Part shown: positions 1-11,221 of the stretch, piece after piece | How the letters are laid out: the number at the start of each line of letters is the position of its first letter | Numbering within the stretch: the stretch's first letter is position 1 | Source of the DNA: Macrophomina tecta | Taxonomy: Eukaryota > Ascomycota > Dothideomycetes > Botryosphaeriales > Botryosphaeriaceae | Direction of reading: 5' to 3' | Assembly (NCBI GenBank): GCA_024180945.1 | Contig: JAKSGN010000021.1 | Span: 62,001-126,000 of the forward strand | Length of the DNA: 64,000 nucleotides | Notes under the pieces: model-generated | The model's database searches: none | The model's input: only the letters and a program-made list of their open reading frames with translations | Told to the model about the DNA's origin: nothing | Translations under genes and position numbers: made by a program

Positions 1-1236
1 GTAGTAGCGCCATAGCCTGACTCTGCGCCTCGCCTAGCGCGTTCTCGTTGCCCATCTTCAAGTAAGCCTCACCACGCATGAGCCTCCACTTCCTCGGCAC
101 GGCAACGCCGGATCCAAGCCCCTTCTCTGCCTGGTCGATAGCATGGATTACCATCGAGCCAGAAGATCCGGTGCGGAGCTGGTCCTCGGCCTGCGACAGG
201 TGGTTTGCCATAGCCTGAGCGGCAGCCTTATCGGTTGCGCTTGCGTTGGCCTTCTCGTAAATCTCTAAAGCCTCCTGCGGGCGACCAAGAGATGTGTAGA
301 CGCGAGCTAACCTGTGAAGGATCTTGGGATTATTCGGCTCGAGGTCGTCGGCAACCTTGCAGTCCTCCAAAGCCTCGGGGAAGCGGTTTGCAGAAATGAG
401 TGCAGCGGCGCGGTTGGACCTGTACGTTGCGGACTTAGGATCGGCCTCGATTGCTATGAGCTTAAAGTCAGCAGAGTCATCAGAGGCGCGAGATGGAAAA
501 CGCCAGATTGGGCAATTGTCAACACGGCTAGACAGGGCTGCCGCAGGTGGAGGCTAGCAGCGGTAGCACATGCTGAACAAGGAATCCTGGCCAAACGTGA
601 TACCGACAATTTCCACAACCACAAAAGTTCGAGGTGCAAAGAGAGCGCTGGAGGACACATACCCTTGGTATACTCCTGGATTGCCTTGGTGTAGTCTTTG
701 GCCTTGAAGAATTTGTTGCCGGCGGCCTTGCAGGCCTCGGCATCGACAGGCGGGGGGCTGGTGGGAGTGCGGTGCGGCGGGGGCGGCGGTGCAGCATTGT
801 CGCCGTTTTGCTCTTGTGCAGTGCCGTTCGGCTTGGGCGAAGGCGAGGCGGTGGCCTCGCGGTCGACGTCCATCGGGGTGGCCGGAGCGCTCTGGGGCTG
901 GTCGCTCATCTTGCTGGATAGAGCTGAAAGGCGGCGGCGCTGCTCCTCGGGCAGATTGAGTGGGTGGGTGTCAGGATCGTAGTTTTGCGAGGCGCGCGAG
1001 AAGGCCGACTTTTTGGTGGGGGACGAATCGGACCTCCGGTGACGATCCTTGACGGGCGAGGAGCGTGCGCTGAAGGAGCTGCGGTGGCTCTGGCTCGAGG
1101 GCCTCTTCTCGGGCGAAGCGGGCGGCGTGCTGGTGCGTGCCGAGTGCTCGTGCTGGGGCGGCGTGGGAGGTGGTGAGGCTGGACTGCCGGTCGGGTTCTT
1201 CTTCTGTTTGGAGGAGAGAAAGCCGGGCAGAACCAT
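1..1236 (-). CDS. DnaJ/TPR co-chaperone (DNAJC7/Tpr2-like), 3' part outside window
   Basis: Probable Hsp70/Hsp90 co-chaperone of the DNAJC7 type. Exon 1 is 663-1236 and exon 2 runs from 453 to the window edge; the 209-nt intron 454-662 (donor GTATGT, acceptor CATAG) joins in phase 1. The N-terminal ~160 residues are rich in Pro, Ser and basic residues and look disordered. Tetratricopeptide helices start near residue 165 (EACKAAGNKFFKAKDYTKAI) and continue through exon 2 (SNRAAALIS, LEDCKVADDLEPNNPKILHR, LARVYTSLGRPQEALEIYEK). I chose the ATG at 1236; the frame stays open to 1245 but that codon is TTG. A shorter start at 909 (MSDQPQ) is possible, but the segment before it (DPDTHPLNLPEEQRRRLSAL) looks coding. 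The J domain expected at the C terminus lies beyond position 1, so the DnaJ part of the call is inferred from the TPR arrangement. Confidence 0.82.
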
Positions 1237-3751
1237 GAGAGGCAAGCAATCGGCGGAATGGCGCTACGTGCGCGGATGCTTATTCAGAGGCAGGTCGGGC
1301 GGGAGGGTCAGGCACCTGGGCGTCCAAAAAAAATGTAGCAAAGACGGCCTAGAGGGGGGAGCTAAACGGAGTCGAACTGGGCACTCCAAGGCAACGCGCA
1401 CTCATTCGGGAACATTCCATAGGCTCACGGGAACTCGTGGCCGCCGCGACTCTGTTTACCCCGTCCCCCGCTGCTGCTGACGGCTGTCGCTGCTGGCCAG
1501 CCTGGCCTGCTGCACCTCCGCGTCGCACAGCAACCGCCGCCTTCCGCCCAGTGGCCACGTGAGTGCTGTCATTCACGGCGTCGAGTTTTTGAGGTTATCG
1601 CTATCGAGCCTCACCCTCCCGTGCGTGGCGTACGGATCGCAACTGGGGCCCTGTGGCTCGGCGCCCGTTTGCAACTTTTGTCTCCACTAGCGGCTGCTCA
1701 GGCCTCCCACCGCGTCACCATCCCGGCCTATACGTTTAAAAGCGCTCCATCACCCTGTTCACCTGTTCTCGAATACTACAACTACAACCGGAAGATGCCC
1801 TGACACGCTCCCTCGCATCTTGCCAGCAACAGGGAGCGTTGTACGGCATCATCCATCAATGCAGTCACTGCGAGGCGTGCCCATAGCCGCAGCGGAATGG
1901 CACGGCACATCCTGTGGACGGCTGCTACACCAATCCATTTTCTCGCAATGTTCTATGGCTGGCACGTGTAATAGGCCCTCATGGCTAGTCACTAAGGTGC
2001 GGGGACATACTGAACATAGTGATATATCTCTGGACGCATAGCTATGCATCCATGGCGAGGAGTAATTGTGAGAGTGGGCAAAAATTGAAGCATACATCTC
2101 GGCCTGCCTTCATTGTGTGCAGCGCCCGAACCTCGTACACAGACCAGAATTAGCACCTTTTATATTGTTGTCATGTACTATATTAACATCTAAGAGTTGA
2201 AAATCTGAGAGGTTCGATCCGCGACGATGACAAGCTTCTGATACGCGTTAGACGAAATGCGAGATAGGGAACTACTTCAGGCTTGTCCAAACATATAGGC
2301 GCCCGCTATACTGGCTACGTACTTCGACCTCTAGAGCTCAGAGATGGATTCGAGTCGCGATGTTTCAGTCGCAATCTCGATGCAGCTGACTGTATCTAAC
2401 CGACGTCCAACTGTGTGCAGCACTGCTGCAATATGACTCGCTCGTGCTTTAAATATCAGCTACGGCCACTCTGAGAAGTTCTGAGTGGAATGCGCGAGGA
2501 CGACAGCACGCCTGAAGCCTTGTGGTTGCGAGATTCTTCCAGAAAAGGTCAAGGCACCTACAGAGGCGTCCTGGGTTCTGTGGGCAGATTCGCTGCGTTC
2601 CATGCAAAGCGTCCGCATGACCTCCGCATAGCTCATCTGCGTAGCCTCCATATCAATAGTCAGAACGATATGATATTCTTAGATAAGCCTCTAAGATCGA
2701 TCAATGATCTCGCATCAGACTCCCACCAAACGCAGGTATATGGGCCCAACAGCAGGGCAGAGCTACCCCCCTGATGCCTGCGATGTGATGATCAACATCT
2801 CCGCACCTTATCTTTGAGCACGACAACGTAACACGATGCGAGACGCTGTGCGAGTCGCTGAAGCAATCAAAAAATGACAGAGTTGATCGTCACGACACCT
2901 GGCGAATGATAGAGGATGCGGTCCGCGGCGGGAGAATGGCTGGACTTATCGATATGGATTGCCTGAACTCCGCAGCTTTGGCCGCGCGAGCACCCATGTT
3001 GGCTCTCGTCGCCCTGCGTGAAGACCCCATCGCTGCCGCATCCGGATCGCACGCCAGCAGCCAGTCATCGTCGGTGCTGCCTTGCCTTGAAACCACTGCG
3101 AGGTCCATGAGTCGCCGGCTTGCTGCAGCGCGGCTGTTCCACTGTCACACGTGACGCGCCCGTAGGTAGCAAGCTGGAGCTCCCCACTTGCCCTCGCCAA
3201 CCCATATCTTACGACTTCCAGCAGCCGCCTCACACCATCGTTGCTCTTGCTGGCGCGTTCAAGCTGTCGCTGCGTCCTCCGCTGCCCCCGGCTGTTGCCT
3301 ACGTGGTGCCGGCCTGCTATCGTTGTTCCCCGTCGGAAGCCGTCCCACCTCCGCAGCCTATCCTACGTCACCGCCTTCAGCGTCTCGTCGTAAAGTCAGC
3401 AAGGCTCCGTGATACCCGGCGTCACCCTTGTGCAGAATATCTAGGCGCGCGTGCGTTGCGCAAGGAGGACAAACAGAGGCACAGTTGCTTTCCAAGTTCT
3501 ACATATAGGCTCCAGCAGAAGCTCTCTTCAGTACCTCGTCTACTCTTCAGGCTCTCGGAGGTGGCCGTGCCGACGCAGTCTCCTTAGCCGGGGTCAGTCA
3601 TACAGCTGCCCTTCGCCAGGACTCTCACGCCAGCATAATCACAGCAAACTCTTCCGCTCCCTCGCCGCCGTCTGCCAGTCCTACACCCGCACAATTCTCA
3701 CAAACCCACCTGTTCGGCCAGCCACCCACAGGAACCCAAGTAAAGGCAGCC
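1237..3751. other. Intergenic region, divergent promoters
   Basis: About 2.5 kb between the divergent DnaJ/TPR and Yippee genes. Only short overlapping frames without recognisable protein features occur. The part near 3190-3750 is rich in C and T, as expected for a fungal core promoter and 5' leader of the Yippee gene. No repeat, tRNA or transposon remnant was seen. Confidence 0.5.
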
Positions 3752-4167
3752 ATGGGACTCACGTACAACGTCTACCTCAACTCGCACCGTATCTACGGTT
3801 GCAAGAACTGCAAGACTCACTTGTCGAACCACGACGACATCATCAGCCGCGTTAGTACAAACGCCGGGACTCCTCCCCCCGCCACACCCAACAGTCAGAT
3901 CGCCACTTGAATGCTAACCCAGAGGATATCCAGAACTTCCGCGGCCAGCATGGCAAGGCCTACCTCTTCGATTCGGTCGTCAACATCACCCAAGGCGAGC
4001 CCGGCGAGCGCAACATGACGACCGGCAGACACATCGTGCGCGACATTCAGTGCAGGCAGTGCAAGGAGACGGTCGGCTGGAAGTACGACAAGGCTTACGA
4101 GGCGTCAGAGAAATACAAGGAGGGCAAGTTCATCCTCGAGGCCGAGCTGCTCTGCACCGTCACGTAG
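3752..4167 (+). CDS. Yippee-family zinc-binding protein (YPEL-like)
   Basis: Small Yippee/Mis18-fold zinc protein of 110 residues, the usual family length. Exon 1 is 3752-3850 (MGLTYNVYLNSHRIYGCKNC...) and exon 2 is 3934-4167; the intron 3851-3933 has donor GTTAGT, branch GCTAAC at 3912-3917 and acceptor CCAG. The two CXXC zinc knuckles are Cys17/Cys20 and Cys73/Cys76. The family hallmarks GQHGKAYLFDSVVNI and GWKYDKAYEASEKYKEGKFI are present. An acceptor at 3924 would add three residues but lies too close to the branch site. Family members are linked to cell division, the nucleus and the cytoskeleton in animals; the fungal role is unclear. It stands alone, with no evident operon-like partner. 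Confidence 0.95.
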
Positions 4168-4808
4168 AAGGCTCTCTCATCGGCAACGAGCACACACAGC
4201 GTCTTTCGGTTGGGGAATGATGGATAGGGACATTTGCATATGGGAGGTTTTCAGGACTGCATGGCGTTTTTGGAGCACGTCGGAGTTGGGGATGTTACTT
4301 CTCCAAGCACATGGGCAAGCTCTCATTATTCGGCGGTCCAGCTTTCTTGACATCAGGTTTTCTTGGTTGGGTCATGGAGGGGAAGGCTACGTAGCTCCAG
4401 CGCGGATTCACTAATTTGGGTCCGACGCGTGAACACCCGAGTGGAGGATAACTTCTATTATTTTTTCTCCGCTTCTGAGCAATTATCTACTTGCGATAAC
4501 CAAGAAACCGTGAAATGTAAGCTACCATAGCCCTTGACTCAGCGCATCCAGTGGCTGCCACCGACGGTGCGATCAGCTTTGCATATGCGGGGTAGCGGAA
4601 AGCGGGCAGGGAAGGAGGGGCTGCGAGCCTCGGGACCTTGTTGCTATGACATAGGCATAAAGTGGCCGTCAGCCCACATTTTCCAGAACCTCTTGCCCTT
4701 CTGCCGGCCTAGTTGTCATTGTACGGAGGATACGGTTCTCGATCAAGTCAATTGGCCAAGCACTCTCTACTGCGTATTTCTTATACTCGGAAAATCGCCG
4801 TCACCACC
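4168..4808. other. Intergenic region (Yippee 3' end / ADH promoter)
   Basis: About 640 nt between two genes on the same strand. No coding or repeat signal was seen. The last ~100 nt are the leader of the dehydrogenase, whose start codon has a good context (CACCACCATGTC). Confidence 0.45.
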
Positions 4809-6128
4809 ATGTCAAAGTCTACCATGCGCGCCGTGGTCTTCAAGGGCCCCGGCAAGGTCGTCCTGGAAGACCGGCCGGTACCCAAGATCCAGGACCCGAC
4901 CGACATCATCGTCAAAGTCGAATACACGGCGATCTGCGGCAGCGAGCTGCACGTTTTCCGTGGCCATCAGCCCAGTCCAACCGATTTTATCATGGGCCAC
5001 GAGTTCACGGGCACCGTGGAAGAGCTGGGATCTGATGTGAAGACGGTGAAGAAGGGCGATAAGGTCGTGAGCCCGTTTACGGTGTCGTGCGGGCAGTGCT
5101 TCTATTGCAAGAAGGGCTTCTCATCGAGATGCGAGAAATGCCTGCTCTTCGGATGTGCGGCTTTGGACGGCGCTCAGGCTGAATTCGTGAGTCGTACCCT
5201 CTTCTCAGGTGTTTCCTTGCAGAATCATTTCGGAGGGGTGCGGTTAGAAGTTGTGCCTCGGCCCAGTAGCTTGAAGCGTGATGTCGGTGGATCCAGGCAG
5301 CGTCATCCCTGCCCAAAACTGTTGAATCTGTTCTTGCATGAGATGGTTTGTGAAATTTGAGACGTATTAATTGGAAGTAGGTGCGCATCCCTCTGGCAGA
5401 TTCGACTGTCATGAAAGCTCCTCCGGGCATTGATGACAAGAAACTTGTCCTGATGGCCGACATCTTCCCAACGGGCTGTTTTGCAGCATCGAATGCCTTC
5501 TCCTCGATGTCGAAGGAAGACATCGCAGATTCGACGGTTGTGGTGATTGGCTGCGGCCCTGTCGGCCTCTGTGCGCTTATTAATGCAGTGGACTACAAAC
5601 CAAAACACCTTTTCGCAGTGGACAGCATCGAGAGCAGACTGAATCTCGCCAAGAGCCTTGGTGCTGAGCCATTGAATTTCCAAACCGACCGGGAAGGGCT
5701 CGACAAGAGGATCAAGGATGTGACTCAGGGGCGGGGAGCGGATGTGGTGATTGAGGTGGTTGGGTTGAGCCCGGCGCTAAAGCTAGGTTTCGACATCCTC
5801 AGGCCATGGGGAATCATTAGCAGCGTAGGAGTGCACAACGGTGAGGTGAGTGTCGCTTGGCTGGCTGCATGAGTCGTAAACGTCAGACTAACTCTGGCGC
5901 CAGATCCCGTGGACAGGGAACCAGGCGTACGGGAAGAATCTGCGCATCCAGATGGGACGATGCCCAGTGCGGTCCATCTTCCCGCAGGCGCTGGAAGCCC
6001 TCCAGCGGAAGCAGGACCAGCTGGACTTCATGGCGGACAAGATCATGCCGCTGTCCGAGGCAGTGGAGGGATACGAGCTGTTCGACAAGATGAAGGCGCA
6101 GAAGGTTGTTTTCCAGGCGCAGCACTAG
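4809..6128 (+). CDS. Zinc-dependent alcohol dehydrogenase (MDR superfamily)
   Basis: Medium-chain zinc alcohol dehydrogenase of 355 residues, normal for the family, acting on an unknown alcohol or aldehyde with NAD(P). Exons are 4809-5186, 5381-5845 and 5904-6128; introns (194 and 58 nt) are both phase 0. The GroES-like half carries the catalytic zinc ligand Cys43 (AICGSELH) and His64-Glu65 (MGHEFTG). The structural zinc Cys residues are 94, 97, 100 and 108 (CX2CX2CX7C). The Rossmann half has GCGPVG near residue 183, followed by VDSIESRLNLAKSLGAE. The set resembles glutathione-independent formaldehyde dehydrogenase/threonine dehydrogenase-type enzymes more than fermentative ADH, but substrate cannot be assigned from sequence. 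The start is the ATG at 4809; the frame extends to 4713 without family similarity. Confidence 0.93.
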
Positions 6129-7194
6129 GAAAGGCGGGCTTGGGCGTCCGTTGAGGCCGTTGGCGGGAGAGCCGGGCTGCTGGAGCGTGGATCGTGATGC
6201 GATTGGAGGCGTGTAACCAGTCTCGCACAACTAGCTCACGGCGCAGCTGGTGCGTCGTCCCGCAAGCTACCACCAGTCCTATCACAGGCACTTGCAATTG
6301 CGTCGTGTTGTTTGAGGTGACAGCGCGCGAGCTCCGGCCGAAACGGGCACCGGAGAGCGCGCATCCGAGATGGGAGAAGCCGGACCGCGGGCGTCTGGCC
6401 CTGGAATGCTGGTGGGGCTCGCCGTGTGCATGGGCGGGCGTGGATGCCGGCCGTGCGGACGCGCGGTAGACGCTCTCTCTCGCCACTTTTTGTTCTTTGT
6501 GCGGGCGCGCGTGGGGAAAAGAAAAGCAGCGCGTCTGCTGCACGCACCAGGCCCAGCAGCGGCCGTGGGCGGCTGTCTGGCTGGCCTGCACAGGGTTGCA
6601 GAACCGGCTTGCTCAGTCGCGGGTGACTAGCGCGGCACAGTTGTCAAGCAGCCAGTGCGGCAGCAAGCAGCGCAGCAGGTTGTCAAGGAATGCGTGCGCG
6701 TTGAGGACAGCGCGGAGGTGACAGTGATGCGCCTGCTGCTGCAGGCCTGTGCGCGGGCAGCTAGAGTTGCTGCCACTGGCTTTCGGCTGAGCGCGCCATT
6801 CAATTCCCCGCCTGCACCGCGACACCACTTCCACTTCCTCAGCACAACGTTCTGTCTGCGCCCATCACCTCTTCTCTAACCTCCGTCTCCTCTATCCCCC
6901 TTCTTCCTCTTCCTCTCTTCCCCGCAGCCCCGCCGCTCCTATCCTACTTTCCGCCCTCCAGCCAACCCCGCTGCCGCTCGCCACTGCCTTCCCAGAGCTC
7001 GGTAAGTCCTGCTTGCCCAGGCTCGCAAACACCTGGCTAACAGCAAGCAGCGCGCGCCCGCAAGCTCTTCTCCCCCCTCCTCAATAACGGCTTCCCGACG
7101 CGTCGCAGCTCTACATCGCCGCGCTGCTCCATCCGCCATTGGATATCTCTGAGCTTTTTGTTCTAGAAAGCCGCCAGACCTTTTCCTCTACGCC
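6129..7194. other. Intergenic region with pyrimidine-rich leader of the KH gene
   Basis: No gene is supported here. From about 6830 to 6950 the + strand is strongly C/T-rich, typical of core promoters and leaders of highly expressed filamentous-fungal genes. A candidate 5'-UTR intron (7002-7050) is listed separately. The G+C-rich stretch 6330-6640 gives several overlapping open frames on both strands that look like chance. Confidence 0.5.
7002..7050 (+). other. Candidate 5'-UTR intron of the KH-domain gene
   Basis: A GTAAGT donor at 7002, a GGCTAAC branch site ending at 7041 and an AG at 7050 form a textbook 49-nt fungal intron, 145 nt before the KH start codon. It lies in non-coding leader sequence, so only the splice signals support it. 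Confidence 0.5.
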
Positions 7195-8367
7195 ATGTCT
7201 GCCGAAGAAGTCGCTCTGCAATCTCCCGTTGGTGTCGACGATGTCTCCCAGTCGTTCCAGCACCTCAGCACTACCGACAGTGGCGAGCCCATTCCCCGGA
7301 CCGAAGAGGAATATGCCCAAGCGCAATTGACTCTGCGCGCCATTGTTTCCTCCAAGGAGGCTGGCGTTATCATCGGCAAGGCCGGTCAGAACGTCGCAAA
7401 CCTGCGCGACGAGACCGGTGTCCGCGCCGGCGTCAGCAAGGTCGTCCCAGGCGTTCATGACCGTGTCCTCACAGTCACCGGCGCTCTGAGCGGCATCTCC
7501 AAGGCGTACCACCTCGTTGCCAAGGGCTTGCTCGAGGGCGCGCCCTCCGTCGGCATGGGCGGGGTGATCAACACCAGCGGCACCCACCGTAAGTCCAGGA
7601 ATCCCTGCCCCTCTATTCCATGTCGTCATGCGCCCAGTCACCGGCGCCCTCAATCCCTTGGAGCTGTGCTAATTCTCACACCTGCAGCTGTCCGCCTTCT
7701 CATTTCCCACAACCAGATGGGCACCATCATTGGTCGCGCGGGCCTGAAGATCAAGCAGATTCAGGATGCCTCTGGCGTTCGCATGGTTGCGCAAAAGGAA
7801 ATGCTTCCCCAGTCCACCGAGCGCATTGTCGAGATCCAGGGCACCCCTGAGGGCATTGAGAAGGCTACCTGGGAAATCGGCAAATGCCTCATCGATGACC
7901 ACGAGCGTGGCTACGGCACCGTCCTCTATAACCCTGCTGTTCGGGTCCAGGCTGGTACTACCGGCCCCGTCACTAATGGATTTACCGGAAACCGCTCCTA
8001 CAACCGTACCGGCCACGGCAACGACTTCAGCGACTCCCCCACGTACAGCCGCCGTTCCGGTTCCGATGCCGCCTCTCGCCCCCCCATGCCTACCACTACC
8101 GAAGATGGCGAAGAGATTCAGACCCAGAACATCAGTATTCCCTCGGACATGGTTGGCTGCATCATCGGCCGCGGTGGCAGCAAGATCAGCGAGATCAGGA
8201 AGAGCTCGGGTGCGCGCATTTCCATCGCCAAGGCACCTCATGACGAGACTGGCGAGCGCATGTTCACCATCATGGGCAGCCCCAGCAGCAACGAGAAGGC
8301 TTTGTACCTTCTCTACGAGAATCTGGAGGCTGAGAAGATGCGTCGCAGCCAGGCGCCTCAGGAGTAA
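7195..8367 (+). CDS. Triple KH-domain RNA-binding protein (PCBP/Rnc1/Pbp2-like)
   Basis: Single-stranded RNA-binding protein with three KH domains, 357 residues. Exons are 7195-7588 and 7688-8367; the 99-nt intron (GTAAGT donor, CCTGCAG acceptor) is in phase 1 and has no in-frame stop, so the unspliced frame stays open. KH1 has GKAG at 61-64, KH2 GRAG at 147-150 and KH3 GRGG at 292-295, each preceded by the Ile-Ile typical of the fold. KH2 and KH3 are linked by a flexible Ser/Thr/Gly-rich stretch. The architecture matches poly(C)-binding proteins, fission-yeast Rnc1 and budding-yeast Pbp2/Hek2, which control mRNA stability or localisation; the exact orthologue is an inference. The pyrimidine-rich leader and likely 5'-UTR intron fit a well expressed gene. 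Confidence 0.94.
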   Translation: MSAEEVALQSPVGVDDVSQSFQHLSTTDSGEPIPRTEEEYAQAQLTLRAIVSSKEAGVIIGKAGQNVANLRDETGVRAGVSKVVPGVHDRVLTVTGALSGISKAYHLVAKGLLEGAPSVGMGGVINTSGTHRKSRNPCPSIPCRHAPSHRRPQSLGAVLILTPAAVRLLISHNQMGTIIGRAGLKIKQIQDASGVRMVAQKEMLPQSTERIVEIQGTPEGIEKATWEIGKCLIDDHERGYGTVLYNPAVRVQAGTTGPVTNGFTGNRSYNRTGHGNDFSDSPTYSRRSGSDAASRPPMPTTTEDGEEIQTQNISIPSDMVGCIIGRGGSKISEIRKSSGARISIAKAPHDETGERMFTIMGSPSSNEKALYLLYENLEAEKMRRSQAPQE

Positions 8368-9754
8368 GACGGCGTTTGCGGACCTGACCTTTACTTGAAT
8401 CTCGTTGGCACTGCCTGTCTGCCGTGCTGGAGCATGGCGAAGGAGTTACATCGTCTAGCCGCCACTGGACCTTCTGTTGTCTCGCGGCCACCGGTCTTCT
8501 GACTCCGCTCTCCAATGATTATCCAAAAGCAATCTCCTTAGTGCTTCGACCGGCAATGTTCTCAGCTCATAATCCTCTCGCAAGTTGAGCGGTTACGACT
8601 TCATGATTTATGTCTTGATATCCGCACGTTTACCCTTCGCCAACTTGAGCGAAAGGAATGGACGTCAGCATTCAGGCTCGCTGTCTATTCTCGGTAAATG
8701 GTTGGCTCTGGCCAAGGACTGCCAGAAAAGACTATTCCCACACACCTCGCTCCAGCACAAATCGCACTCAAACTCCCAAAAACACCTTTGACTCGAACAA
8801 TCTCTTAGCTCTCGATAGCACTCCTGCCCTCTCTTATTCCCGATATCCTGGCCCCTCTCTCTTCATTCGCATGATCTACAGGGGCACTCACTCTCCGTCA
8901 GCTAGAGCGGGCTGACAAATTGATTATCACCTTGTAAATAACGAATGAAAGGACGATCGGAACAGCTTTACTGCATAAAGCAGAAGAATCATTGCCATTG
9001 ACATTGGGGATTTGCTGACACGGCTGAACAGGAAAAGTTGGCAGAGGCTAGCCAATCTCAGTAGTTTGATGGACCTTCCGCATAAGCCAACTCTTGGTGA
9101 GAGTGAGTAATCGCCACCCGCCGACGAAGAAGCCGCGAGTGTTTGTGAACGGCTGCTCCGTTTGTGGGGTTCATTTCTTTAACGCGTGCCGATCTCGAAC
9201 TTTGCCTTTGACTTTGTTAGCTGTCTTCCCGTCACATCGTCAGTAATGGGGAATCGAAATATTCGTATGGGTGCAGGCACCGTCCCCCTCGTCGGGCACC
9301 TGCATCTGCCAGAGCGCTTCGACTTCGCACGTATTATATCCGGCTTGCTGCTGTCACACGTCATGTTTTAAAATAGTTCATGCCTGGCAGTGGTAGCATC
9401 TCAGATGGCGGCAGACCCGTCATCGACGCGCCTCGTCGCCTCGTAGACCCGTTGATGTCTAAAAGCTTTAACAAAAGCTTGCGATGCTCTTTCCACCAAG
9501 AACTGTGCTTGGATCTGAATCACCTTAACCCATGTTTGCTTATCTCTCTCAACCAAGTCTTTTCAGTGTTCTGTGTGATAGTCTCCAGCCGGTTCCATTT
9601 CCCTCACCCCCAGTCAGCTTCGCTCTGGGTGTTCCTTCTTTCCACGCAACACCCTCTTCCACCAGTACACTCTTCCCAACTCGCCCGTGCGGCAGTCAAC
9701 CTTCCTCCTTCCCGCAGTGCAACGAAACCCGGCGCCGGCACCCAAGCCTCCATA
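8368..9754. other. Intergenic region
   Basis: About 1.4 kb holding the KH-gene 3' end and the promoter of the next gene. Small frames on both strands show no protein-like composition. The stretch 9600-9750 is C/T-rich and probably the leader of the 9755 gene; the frame is open from 9380 but that part reads as non-coding. Confidence 0.45.
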
Positions 9755-11221
9755 ATGGCGTACCACGACATCGAGCTCTTGCGCGCCAAGCTTGCGTTCA
9801 TTTGCAGGGATGAGTGCCCGCCCGCCGTCCGCGTCCAGGCCCACCAGAAGTTCCCCGACGCGCTGAAGCTACCGTGGATCGCCCAGACAACTGCTGATGG
9901 CGCCGCTGCGGCGTCCACGTCCTCAAGCGCGAGCAACATCAGCGTCGACAGCAGCTCGTCAACACCTGCGTCTGACGCCGCTCCGCCTCCGCCTGCGCCT
10001 CCCTCCACCACAGACGGCAAGCTCAGGCGCAAGGCTGAAGTTGACGCCATCACTGCCTACAATGCCGAAATGACCACCCAGGATGTAATTCACGGTCGCC
10101 AACGCACCCTGGAAACGCTGGAATCGCGCGGGCTCGACGAAAGTATCTGCAATGGCACCAACGCTGCCCCGCTGGTCATTTCTAAGAGTATAAAGGTCAG
10201 GCTCTTTCACAACTGCATATTGGTGGGATTTACGCTAACTCCGAAGAGCGTGCCCATGATAGTCACGCAGGCAGCAGCGTCGAGAAACACAGCAAGATAG
10301 ACACCATGGCATTGGATTCCAGAGACCTAAAAAGCGTACAACCAAGTACTCAACATGACGATAACATCGACAAAGTCAGAATCGTCCAGGGCTCGAGCAA
10401 GCGCCTCAAGAAGGAAAGCAACCAGAGGAACGTGACTTTCATCAGCGACAGCCAGGACGAGATTGAGAAGCGGGCTACAGTCGAGGAATTTGAGCCGCGC
10501 TACGTTGTTGTAGATGCTGTGGGATGGGTTTTCCACGAGGTAGCTATGAGGAAGAAGGCTATCAAGAGGTGTGCACAGGTCATGCCACCCATAGATGCCG
10601 GCAATGGCGTCAGTCTGTACAGTGAGTGACACTTTTTCCTTTCTGTGCTTTTTTTTATCATGTTCTCGAAGGTGGTTTGAATATGTTTGCTTGACGTACC
10701 GTTCTTGAGAGGCGTTTGAACTATCAGTAGACTTCTTGGAAAACCTGCGGCACTTACTGAGCCTCACAGTTAATGACCCCGCCCACACGAGCGTGCTCCA
10801 CGCTTTTAGGCATATGGACGACGATCTGACTCGGTGGCGTGAGCTGACGGGCTCGTCCCGCAACAGGCCGCTGATCCGCCACCAGCGCGAGAAGCTTCAG
10901 CAGTGGAGGGAGAGTCGTGGATTTGTCCGCAGCCTGCATGACACGAAGTGGGACTTCTCGCCCTTGTGGTATTTATTCAGGCATAAGGTCGAAGAGCTCA
11001 AGAAGATTGACGAGGGGATCCGTCGCTCTCGTACGCGCGGCGCTGGCAAGCGCGGAGGTGGAATGGGCCAGGGTGGATCTGACGGTGATGATGGCGGTAC
11101 ACATCGGGTTTTGGAAGCTCGTGCTGGCGCTGCTGCTGACGCGTTTGCTGGTGGTCAGCGCGAGGACTCTTGTGCCAGCAAGACTAACCTGGTATCTCTG
11201 CTCTTCGGGGATGATGAGTGA
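9755..11221 (+). CDS. Hypothetical protein, 434 aa, unrecognised
   Basis: I do not recognise this protein. Three exons fit one continuous frame: 9755-10195, 10249-10621 and 10731-11221. Intron 1 (53 nt, donor GTCAGG, branch GCTAAC, acceptor GAAGAG) is phase 0; intron 2 (109 nt, donor GTGAGT, acceptor CAGTAG) is phase 1. Residues 1-45 include two Cys (AFICRDECPPAV). Residues ~50-88 are Ala/Ser/Pro-rich and probably disordered. The middle is charged, and the C-terminal exon is predicted helical and basic (DDDLTRWRELTG, RHQREKLQQWRESRGF), ending in a Gly/Arg-rich tail. No signal peptide or membrane span is seen. The existence of a gene is supported by length and by two compatible introns; the function is unknown. 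Confidence 0.7.

Noticed and set aside
1340..1400. tRNA-like T-loop on the minus strand (AGTTCGACTC)
   Set aside because: The flanking bases do not form a T stem or an acceptor stem; no cloverleaf can be drawn.
2205..2225. B-box-like GGTTCGATCC on the plus strand
   Set aside because: The five bases on either side do not pair as a T stem and no A box is found at the right distance.
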